A stretch of DNA of 64,000 bases, from assembly GCA_013176395.1 (NCBI GenBank), contig JABMLP010000016.1, positions 434,001 to 498,000 of the forward strand, in the 5' to 3' direction. The notes beneath the pieces are model-generated. The model had not been told where the DNA came from. It ran no database searches and saw nothing but the letters and a program-made list of their open reading frames with translations. Of this stretch, positions 56,405-64,000 are shown in pieces. Positions within the stretch are counted from its first letter, which is position 1; each line of letters starts with the position of its first letter. A program made the translations under genes and the position numbers. The stretch comes from Venturia oleaginea. Lineage: Eukaryota; Ascomycota; Dothideomycetes; Venturiales; Venturiaceae.

Positions 56405-56820
56405 GATATGAGCGATTTGGCGATAGGTGATTGAGGGGATGATGATCAGTGAGTGGCTTTTCTGTCACCTTGGGCGAATTTGACAGGATATTGCTTGTTA
56501 ATTGCTTGCGTGTGTGGATAAGACCTTGGACACGTTACGAACGTAGCTCCTGCATCATTCTCTCTCTCAGAGTGAGAGCGACATGATATTTTACTTGCAA
56601 ACCGGTTCGTCAATCACGTTGCTTCACTTTTGCTTCACGAACATGCCAACAGGCCATTGATCAAGCATGTCTATCGCAGCAGGAGCGTCTTGATAGTTAA
56701 CAGGTAAGGCAGGAACGGACGTCTCTCTCGCTCGGCTGGGTGTCTATGATCATCACCTCACCCTCTCCAGATAACAAACAACACATCAATCAGAACAATT
56801 TGACAACATCAATATCAACG
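56405..56820. other. Intergenic, no gene seen
   Basis: About 415 bp. It ends in a CA-rich leader (caaacaacacatcaatcag) before the candidate start codon at 56821. Confidence 0.5.
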
Positions 56821-57550
56821 ATGGCCATAAAACCTCTACCTTCTTGCAGGAAGGCAAGTCTCATCTCGTTCCCATCAGTTGATCTCCAAGCAACTAACAG
56901 ATCTTAGCGATGCATTTCTCGAGGTGAATACATACCGAACGCATCAGAGTCTGCGTACAAAAAGGAAAGTCCCACATTCCACGTCGTCAATTCAAGTTTA
57001 GAAGACTGACAGATACTAGAATCGATTGAGCCTAACTGATCAGGTCGAGGCACGCCAACGGGAACGCGAGAACAAGAGGGCTTCCCACCAAGAAGACTCC
57101 GCCTTTCAATGTCGAAGGAATCACCAACGCGACCCGCAAAAGACCACCTTCCTCAATCTTCCTCGCGAGCTTCGGCAGCAGATTCTGCAAGATACCTTCA
57201 ATCCGGTCGAGCATTTACCAAATCTCTCCAAGGCCAACTTGAGACGGAGAGAACATGATTTTGTCACTTGGGCTTTCACGTTAGTGAGCGCAGAGAAATG
57301 CGTCTTTGACGATGTCCAGTATGTGCATTATCGGTGGTGCAAAGACTTCCAGAAATGGTGCGAACTCGAGATGCAGAAAGTCGACGAGTTGGTCGCCCGA
57401 ATCAATGAGCTTTCAGAGCAGATGTTAGCTATCCCCCCTCTTCCACCAATCGGCACACCACTTCCTCTCGCCAGTCTCCTGGCTGTCTTTCTGGCCATGG
57501 AACATTATCGTTTGCTCAAGGAAGTGCGTCGGATGCTAGGGCAGGATTAG
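56821..57550 (+). CDS. Fungal F-box-like 'LPRELRQ' family protein
   Basis: The main exon encodes VEARQRERENKRASHQ, then FLNLPRELRQQILQDTF, the short F-box-like helix common to a large ascomycete family, followed by ANLRRREHDFVTWAF, a conserved charged region and a C-terminal hydrophobic helix (PLPLASLLAVFLAM). The exon has no ATG. A plausible 5' exon starts at 56821 (MAIKPLPSCRK) and joins in phase by a GC-AG intron (56854-57043: ggcaagt...aactgatcag). That splice is an inference. The product may be an adaptor of SCF-type ubiquitin ligases. Confidence 0.5.
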
Positions 57551-57995
57551 CCAGGCTCAAACGATGGATAGGATTGATTCTGGGTACGAATGATGGGGAT
57601 GTAGATACCTTTGTGGTCGTGGGTAGTCTCGCTTTATTCTTCATATGGAGAAAGCCATCGATCATGTTATTACAGCAGGTGCTTCGACTACTTTTTGCTA
57701 ACAATCAACTTGCTTTATGGTTGCCTTATTCTCCGTTCCTGGAGATTCGAAGGCATAAATTGCCATAGTTTTTACACGATCCGATCTCAATCCGAACGGC
57801 CGGGGACGGATCCACTCTTGGTTTAACGCTGCGAGGATTCGAATTGTTCCAAATTTGCTTCGCCCTTCAACACGATGTTTGTTGCGACCTAATGATTGGG
57901 CTTTGCGTTTGTCTCTGGGGAAAACAAGACAGTATGAGCTGATAAGGAGAATCGTTCCCTGCACCCCCTTGCACCAATGCTGACAATTGTACGCA

Positions 57996-58061
57996 ATGTC
58001 GCGAAAAACTTTCCTCAACCACCCTCGTGAGCTGCGACAGCGAATCCTCCTATTCACCTAA
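57996..58061 (+). pseudogene. Truncated 'LPRELRQ' family relic
   Basis: ATG at 57996 opens MSRKTFLNHPRELRQRILLF followed by Thr and a stop after 21 codons. This is the same F-box-like opening as the gene at 57026-57550, about 500 bp away. Downstream sequence has no further recognisable coding. It is a broken duplicate of the family. Confidence 0.6.
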
Positions 58062-59967
58062 GATCCAGGAAAGCCTATCTCACCCTTCTTTCCTTGGTTC
58101 TCAGCCTCAGCCTGAGACTCGGCGACGAGAAATCCAAGACTGGATACTGGCTTTGAAACTCCATTACAGCGATATCCCTGGAGACACGAAGTATGGGGGG
58201 GGAAATATAGCGTTCTGCTCACCACGCCGTACCGGAGACGAAAGGCGCGATTCGATAAACTATGTATCCGTGGAAGAAAAGGCTTGCATACCGCTTCATA
58301 CACTCGTGGTGCTCGTAAAAAGAGAACGGTAAGGCGTTTGAGAAGGGTCGTGCGGGAATGAAAGCGATGGAAACTGACTCAAGCAAAAAAGCCCTAAAAA
58401 AGAAAGGGTCAGGCGATGATATTTGGAGATGGCGAGGTTCTAGGAGTGGGACGAATGTCGTAGCACTGCGGTAGATGTAGATTTGAGCAAGGATTGTGAT
58501 GGAAATTGTGGAGATGTTGCTGGCTATTATATCTGATGGGAACTGTGAGGATGGATGAGATGGCGGGCTTCGGCGGTGTTCTTGTCCGCTTTTTTTGCTT
58601 TCTTTCGTCTGTATTTACTATGTTTGTCTTCGCCCTGCCATCCACTTCGTGTGTTATTTATTCTCAGCCCTGGTTCTCGTTAATGACAGAGTGGTTCCCA
58701 TGTGATTTTATTGATTCGTGTTTAGGGCGCGATTCAGTTGTGTTCGAGGTAGGTAATGCGATGAGTAGTACTGGGATGGTTACTGCGTTTGTTGGTAAGG
58801 ATAAAATTTACGTGATTTGAATCACTTTACGAAACGAATAGTAATTAATAATAATCAGATTTTACGTGGTATGTAATGGCTGCTGTGCCGTGTGCCCACA
58901 ATCTCTATCTATAATCGCAAAAACCCAACTCTCTGGGATGAAAAAGCCTCTCGGATCTATCCTGAGCGGAATCCATACGGTGTGTAAGGGGCCCCTCAAC
59001 GGTCCGGTCCCTTCGCTATCTTGACGTCTCTCGACTTGGCCGTACACCTACTCTTACTATGCCCCCTACAGCTCCTCTACGGCTCCTAAGCCGTGTCCTC
59101 TGCCTAAAATCTGCTGTCGTTTCACATGAGAACCGTCATGTACGGATATTTCCTATCCCCCGTATATACCATGCCTTAACCTGCCGTGGTCCGTTGTCCC
59201 CCAACTCACATCACCAGAATACTCTCCTACCCTTAACCCGCCCTTTTTCTCCCTATCACCCCTGACCGGGGGTGGTCCTCCTCCCCGCTCACTTTTCGAT
59301 ATTACCCTGCCCTTTTTCCTTCTCCTCCTGCCCTTTACCTTCTCTATTCCGCTCATTTTTCGATGTTGCCCTGCCCTTTATCCTCCAGCTCCTGTTGCGG
59401 CCCCTTTGGACTCTCGCGCCATCGTTGGTGGTAGGTGAGGTGATGTCTCTTCAGACTTTTGCGTAGCAGGTAAGGTAGGTGAGGTGGAGTCTCTCCAGAC
59501 TATTGCGGAGGAGGTATCGGTACACGCCCGGTACACGCCCGGTACGGGGTAGGTGAGGTGGTGTAGGAAGTAGGTAAGGTAGTAGTCGTAGTTAAGAATT
59601 GAACTCTTTGTGCGGCCTTGGCGGGACTTGAACTCCTCCGACTCGGTGCCAGCGTGGTACGTCCAGTATACGTTGCTCTTCGTGTAATCGCTGTATTGCC
59701 ATCTCTTGCTACGTACTGAGTTTTCCCTGTGTCCAGGAGCATCGCTCGTGGTGTGGTAGAGTCCGCTCTACCAGGCAAACCACCACGACGTGCCGTCCGA
59801 TGCCCGTGGAGGGTGAGTCCACGGACAGCGATTTCCATCGGCTCTCCCATCATCGTCGAGACGATATGGAAGGTTCATAGCCTCCGCCTCGTACAGGCTG
59901 GAAATTCGACTTTGGAGGCCCGAATAGTAATTAATAAAGGCTCTGGTACTTATTAGTTTTTGGTATA
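58062..59967. other. Intergenic, repeat-like patches
   Basis: About 1.9 kb with no supported gene. Around 59420-59580 a phrase of the type aggtgaggtg...tctcttcagactttgcg recurs imperfectly twice, and ggtacacgcccggtacacgcccggtac is a small tandem repeat near 59518. Confidence 0.45.
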
Positions 59968-60784
59968 ACGTATTCCACCACTGAGCCGGCCACACCACCG
60001 AGCCGGCCACTTTTCCTTGGCACGACCAACTCATATTACGCCTCTTCAATTTTATCGCTAACGTGTTCCACCGCCGAGCTGGTCAACCCACGGAGCTGGT
60101 CAAAAAGGCTTGGCACGACCAACTCATGTTACGACTCTTCAATTTAATCGCTATTAGCAATACATTCTAAGTCCGTCGTGCTGCTATCTGATTCAGATGA
60201 TATCTCGATATCTTTTTTACAAGTTCGCGCATTATGCCCAGATGCGCCGCAGTTCCTACAGCGCCTTTGAGTTGGTCGGGCTATTTCTTGACCATCTCTG
60301 GATCTTCCTGTAGTATCCTCTGCCTATCCTTTGCTCTATTGAAGGCTACCTTGAGCTCATCTGAGCGCGTTACGAATCTCTCAGCCCAGTTTTTGCCTAC
60401 TGGCTCTCCACCGCGTATACCCAGTAGTTTATCCGCCATATCTGCCACCTCACACAGCCGGGGCGCAAATCCTTGCGAAATGAGGTCGAGAGTATATTGG
60501 ATAAGCGTTTGCTCTTCTGTTGCAGTGAGCTTATGGGAGTTTGGGCGTGTTTGAGATGGAGAGGTAATTCCGCAGAGCGGATCAGAGAGCCTTTGGTGTT
60601 TGATGTTGAAGGCTGCAGCAGCGCCCCGTAGGCTTTGAAATTGGCCAAAGGTATAGGCCTGAAGGACAAGATCAATTCTGCCTTCTTCTTGGACGGCTAT
60701 CGCGTTGCGTTGTTGTGACATTGCGTGTTGAAGAGGATAAGGGCTGTGCCAAGGAAAAGTGGCCGGCTCGGTGGTGGAATACGT
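59968..60784 (-). mobile_element. Fot1/pogo-type deletion derivative (second family)
   Basis: The element has inverted ends of about 40 bp: acgtattccaccacygagccggccac and, at the right, the inverse of acgtattccaccaccgag...cttttccttggcac. TA is present at 59966-59967 and 60785-60786. The left (3') terminus is doubled: 59968-60058 is repeated, diverged, as 60061-60153, and within the outer copy the gagccggcca unit is again duplicated. It is a different family from the copies at 2947 and 15595. Confidence 0.85.
60154..60721 (-). pseudogene. Fot1/pogo transposase remnant: DNA-binding part plus out-of-frame zinc knuckle
   Basis: ATG 60721 (MSQQRNAIAVQEEGRIDLVL) opens 146 codons with the psq-type and CENP-B-type DNA-binding region (GIRGGEPVGKNWAERFV, AFNRAKDRQRI), then stops at 60281. 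One base out of frame, just downstream, lies an intact CCHC knuckle (CRNCGASGHNARTC) and an acidic C-terminus (DIEISSESDSSTTDLE). The entire DDE domain is missing between the two parts. Unlike the other family here, the deletion junction is not in frame. Confidence 0.8.
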
Positions 60785-60970
60785 TATATCTATTGTCGTT
60801 TAAACAAACACGCGGACGTCTGCGAGAATTTTCAACAGGACAGCATTCAAATATTCGGAGAGTAAAGGTAAAGAATGCAATTAGGGGCTAAGTAATCGGG
60901 GAGGACGTTCCGGAGGGAATTTGGACACGAAGACACCTTGCTTGTAGGATGTAGTTTTCGACAGTACTAC

Positions 60971-61281
60971 GGCGAGAACTCACCGACCGCGGAGCACCCA
61001 TCGATTTCAACTACCTATTAAGGAGCGCCTACGCTAACTTTCTCCGATCTAAAGGGGTATAATCGCGGATCTTTTCGTTTTGATAGTATCGTGTAAAAAG
61101 AAAAGAGAGGGATGAGTCTTCGCTATTTTTTACGAGAGAGAAATCTTCTCCTTTTTCGCGAGCATCCTAAAAGAGGCTTCGCTATTCCAAAATGAAAAGA
61201 TGGGCGTTTAGGGTGTCCCGGAACGTTATTCTACCCGATTGAGATGGAAATCGATGGGTGCTCCGCGGGCGAGTGCTCGCC
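60971..61281. repeat. ~311-bp MITE with inverted ends
   Basis: The left arm has ggcgagaactcaccgaccgc followed by ggagcacccatcgatttc. The right arm (61247-61281) is the inverse, gaaatcgatgggtgctccgc then gggcgagtgctcgcc. The core (cgcggagcacccatcgattt) is a perfect match and the outer part imperfect. The interior is AT-rich and non-coding, with two related cttcgctatt phrases. Confidence 0.75.
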
Positions 61282-61364
61282 AGAAATAACTTAATCCGTA
61301 GTTCGATCTCTTGCGAGTAAACAGAAATTGGTGGGCCCGTAGACCAGAGTCACAGGCGAGAACT

Positions 61365-61832
61365 ATGGGCGAGCTCTCCGAATTTCTGGATTCTGGTCAG
61401 TCGGGGTCGAAATTCTGGTCATCGACAGGGAAATATATTGATCTCGTGGTCAGTTTCTCCACACGCGAGGAGTCAATAAAATTCTGGAATACGGCCTGGC
61501 TGGAGCGAGAGCGAGCATGGATCGAAGAGAACCTTCCGGTCTCCAGAGGACACGGAGCCCGTATGTACCTGGTTCACTCATTGTATCGCAAAACCAAGGC
61601 CGTCGTTCGCCCTGGAAATGGAATACGCGAGAGCCCAGACCCGGAAAAATCAAAATGTAAACACTTAAGCTTTGATCTCCCGCAGCTAACATTCTTAGCC
61701 TTGCTTCTCAAGCGCGGAACGAAGGTAAACAAGCTTTTGCCAAGAGCTTATGGCTGTTTGTTTTGTGTACGGGGTCGCTTGGTGTGTGTGCGGAGTGGAT
61801 TGGTCAAGGCGCGACTCGGATTGAGTGGATAA
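61365..61832 (+). CDS. Unrecognised frame next to a MITE
   Basis: From ATG 61365 (MGELSEFLDSGQSGSKFW) the frame runs 155 codons. The first ~100 residues look protein-like (KYIDLVVSFSTREESIKFWN, WLERERAWIEENLP, GARMYLVHSLYRKTKAVV); the rest is biased. There is no family I can name. It could be a fragment of a transposon or a decayed gene. Confidence 0.3.
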   Translation: MGELSEFLDSGQSGSKFWSSTGKYIDLVVSFSTREESIKFWNTAWLERERAWIEENLPVSRGHGARMYLVHSLYRKTKAVVRPGNGIRESPDPEKSKCKHLSFDLPQLTFLALLLKRGTKVNKLLPRAYGCLFCVRGRLVCVRSGLVKARLGLSG

Positions 61833-62245
61833 TCTCGCGCAGACGGTGTGGTAGCTAGCGAGGAAGGGTTTTCAATATCTACGGTCGACGATGTCCCGGG
61901 TGCCCGTTTCAGCCATTTGCCAGCGCGACAGGTTGTTTATGTTTATTGGGATGACGATCGGGTGAATTGTGTTGTTCGGGTTGTATGGGGATGGAGTGTG
62001 GGGATGCCCTAAGGGGAAAGCTTGTTTTTCTTGGGTGTTGGTGGATGGTGATTCGGGGAGGGTGTTATGGGATAGAGTCCCTTGTTAGTGGGTGCGCTTT
62101 TCACTGGAGGAAGTTTATGGGTTTATTCATTTTGAATCCCGCGTTGTTGTCTTGCCTGTGCGAACTGTGGACATGGCAATAGAATAGAGCGCGTGCTTTA
62201 AGGCGGGACGGAAATAGATTTGGGGAAGAGGAGGGAGGAGTTCAT

Positions 62246-62254
62246 TATATAAAA
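62246..62254 (+). promoter_or_regulatory. TATA box of the Lys/Asp-repeat protein gene
   Basis: tatataaaa lies about 130 bp before the ATG at 62384, a consensus-like TATA element at a plausible distance given the leader that follows. Confidence 0.55.
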
Positions 62255-62299
62255 GCTCACTGAATCTTTGCCAGGAAGTTGATCTGTCCACATCATTCT

Positions 62300-62380
62300 T
62301 CCTTCGACTTCAGACGATTATTCTTTCTTTCTCCGACTCCAGACGATCATTCATTCCTTCGACTTCGGACGATCGTTCTT
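62300..62380 (+). repeat. Triplicated motif in the 5' leader
   Basis: The motif cgactycrgacgatyrttc occurs three times in the leader, at about 62305, 62334 and 62360, with ttcctt or ttctt spacers. Confidence 0.7.
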
Positions 62381-62383
62381 ACA

Positions 62384-63155
62384 ATGCGTTTCTCCCAGGC
62401 TACTTTTGTTGCCTTTCTTGGCCTGAGGTATTATCATCGAATAATGCTTGGACACAGGATATGCTCAACTAACACGCACCAGTGTCACCACTCTCGCCCT
62501 TCCCATCGCAGACGTAAATGATGTCGCCAATGCTCCCGAGTTCAACAATGAGCAAACCGATTTAGCGAAGAGGGAATATTATCGTCGCGATGTTGCGGAT
62601 GTGGCGAGTCTCGATAAACAGATCAAGAAAGATGAGGCGAAGCAGAAGGAGTTGGAGCAGAAGGAGAAAGAGTTGAAGGATAAGCTGGAGAAGGAGAAGA
62701 AAAAGGACAAAGACAACGATGGAAAGAAAGACGACAAGAAGGACGGAAAGAAGGACGACAAGAAGGACGACAAGAAGGACGACAAGAAGGACGACAAGAA
62801 GGACGACAAGAAGGACGACAAGAAGGACGACAAGAAGGACGACAAGAAGGACGACAAGAAGGACGACAAGAAGGACGACAAGAAGGACGGAAAGAAAGAC
62901 GACAAGAAGGACGGAAAGAAGGACGACAAGAAGGACGGAAAGAAGGACGACAAGAAAGACGACAAGAAGGATGGAAAGAAGGACGACAAGAAGGACGGAA
63001 AGAAGGACGACAAGAAAGACGACAAGAAGGATGGAAAGAAGGATGACAAGAAGGACGGAAAGAAGGACGACAAGAAGGACGACAAGAAGGACGACAAGAA
63101 GCTTTCTGAAAAGAAGAAGCCTGTCACTAAGCCATCGAGCAGCCCCCCCCCTTGA
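62384..63155 (+). CDS. Secreted Lys/Asp-repeat protein
   Basis: Exons 62384-62427 and 62483-63155 sum to 717 nt (238 residues). Splicing the 55-nt intron (gtatta...gcaccag) restores the signal peptide MRFSQATFVAFLGLSVTTLA. A pro-like part with a Lys-Arg (LAKREYYRR) site follows, then a charged coiled-coil (KQKELEQKEKELKDKLEKEK), then about 32 units of four residues, KKDD or KKDG, ending with SEKKKPVTKPSSSPPP. Lys and Asp/Gly alternate so the repeat carries little net charge. TATA box and repeated leader motif suggest a regulated gene. No known family; wall-associated or matrix-type roles are speculation. Confidence 0.75.
62719..63104 (+). repeat. Coding 12-bp minisatellite (gacgacaagaag)n
   Basis: About 32 tandem units of gacgacaagaag or gacggaaagaag make up most of the second exon of the secreted protein. 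Three frames and the antisense strand stay open through it; those are artefacts. GGA-versus-GAC units occur in a higher-order pattern. Confidence 0.9.
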
Positions 63156-63630
63156 GGTTTACCTCCGTGAGCTCTCATTTGGATAACATCACAACTGTCT
63201 CAGTCTTGATCCCTAGTCCATCGCAGTCTGCCGGCAGTCTGCGGCGAAGAAAGAAGACAACATCAAGTCGGACCAGACGAAAACCGAAAAAAAATCTATA
63301 GCTGATAATTGTACTTTCAATCTTTCCCAAAATCGCATCTTCCTTTTCTAATTTGAGCTGTTGCGCACCCCTTGATGATCAAACCATATTCCATTGTCCT
63401 CTCCGAATTGACATGAATTATTTTGGCTACCACGCAGTCGTGGGTGAGAGAGGGATTGGGACGACTTGTTAGGGTATAGTGCTTCTGTCTATCTTGGATT
63501 CGAGGTGGTGGATGCAGGAATGGATTAGATTAGTGATAGAGAGAAGGACAAGGGAGATGAAGCTGGATACAGGTACCTGATCTCGGGTATCTGAAATTGT
63601 GCAGTATGCCTTTCGTGAGGGGCTGTGAGA
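63156..63630. other. Intergenic, convergent gene ends
   Basis: About 475 bp holding the 3' flanks of the secreted repeat protein (+) and the partial gene (-). No coding region is seen. Confidence 0.5.
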
Positions 63631-64000
63631 TCATAGATCCTCCGAATCTGTATCCAGCTTCAGCTTTCGCACGGCAATAGGTTTCCAGTCTGTGATGGGT
63701 TTTGACGTGTCAACAAGCCAAATGCTACCTCCTTTCCACCCACTCAGGTCACCAGTACCATCAAAAGTAATGCCAGATTTGGTGATCTCATTCTGCACGT
63801 CCGCTTTCTGTTGTTCGGAGATTTGGGCATCAGAGCTGTGTACTAATTAGTTTCGTTGTTGACCATTCGCGCAGGTTGGTCAGCACTTACTACAACAAAC
63901 TAACATGGGGGTCAAAACTGCTTTCAGCCCATTCCTCGGCACGTCTTCTCTCGTCTTCGGCATCGATACCATTGGCACTGTTGACACCACGTGTAGCTTC
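63631..64000 (-). CDS. Unknown protein, C-terminal part (runs off the window)
   Basis: Two exons are visible: 64000-63891 (partial) and 63835-63631, joined by an intron with gtaagt donor and ttagtacacag acceptor. The joined sequence reads RRRAEEWAESSFDPHVSLLY then SDAQISEQQKADVQNEITKS, FDGTGDLSGWKGGSIWLVD, WKPIAVRKLKLDTDSEDL and stop. It is hydrophilic and soluble-looking. I do not recognise it. Confidence 0.6.

Noticed and set aside
58860..59160. Possible group II intron-like words (gccgtgt..., catgtacgg)
   Set aside because: Only isolated short words; no domain V hairpin or reverse transcriptase could be identified.
62579..63186. Antisense Ser/Phe-rich and forward Thr/Arg-rich frames across the 62.7-kb repeat
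   Set aside because: Shadows of the KKDD/KKDG repeat; only one frame has a spliced signal peptide and exact exon phase.

Overview
The window looks like nuclear DNA of a filamentous ascomycete (Pezizomycotina; Leotiomycetes is only a guess). Genes are interrupted by short spliceosomal introns of about 45-65 nt with GT...AG ends and a CTAAC/CTAAT-like branch site. Housekeeping genes match fungal orthologues (MGM1, DUG3-like, IBA57, SmD3, GEP4). There are also lineage-typical genes: a bZIP-DUF3425 factor, a But2-type secreted protein, small cysteine-rich secreted proteins and an NRPS-like ATRR enzyme. Many gene models could be assembled exactly, because the exon lengths sum to whole codons and the splice junctions keep conserved motifs intact.

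Layout. 0-16.7 kb is a transposon-rich block. It starts with a decayed reverse-strand gene carrying an in-frame TGA and 31-residue repeats. Next comes a Fot1/pogo-type element (copy 1). Then an isochorismatase-family gene is split by a 5,086-bp CACTA element with visible CACTA ends and a TTA target duplication. After intact MGM1 and a DUG3-like gene (divergent pair), a second, inverted copy of the pogo element follows. 17.4-26 kb holds a small eIF5A/Hex1-like gene without the hypusine lysine, a deaminase relic lacking its catalytic core, a fungal FHxPHP-type gene, IBA57, a kinase relic, a cysteine-rich fragment and a Kre1-like surface protein. 26-34.6 kb holds an AlaX-type tRNA editing protein, a MITE, an alpha/beta hydrolase with a 16-copy minisatellite next to its start, a bZIP factor and a But2-type secreted protein. 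35.8-42 kb holds a p34/Irc6-like adaptin-binding protein, the SmD3/GEP4 divergent pair, an unknown two-exon gene and an acetolactate-decarboxylase-like protein lacking two zinc histidines.

42-47.7 kb is gene-poor, with a degraded inverted repeat. 47.7-56.4 kb has a small secreted cysteine-rich protein, the 1,291-residue ATRR enzyme (A-T-R-SDR, the architecture of fungal glycine betaine reductase) and a DUF4211 protein. 56.8-64 kb has an F-box-like family member and a truncated relative, a third pogo-type deletion derivative, another MITE, a secreted Lys/Asp repeat protein and the 3' end of a gene running off the right edge.

The most unusual features are the pogo-type elements. Two near-identical copies keep a complete 306-codon frame that joins the DNA-binding half of a transposase to its C-terminal tail with nearly all of the DDE catalytic domain removed. 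The CACTA insertion lies in a splice donor, so its target duplication is intronic sequence. No rRNA, convincing tRNA or CRISPR feature was seen.
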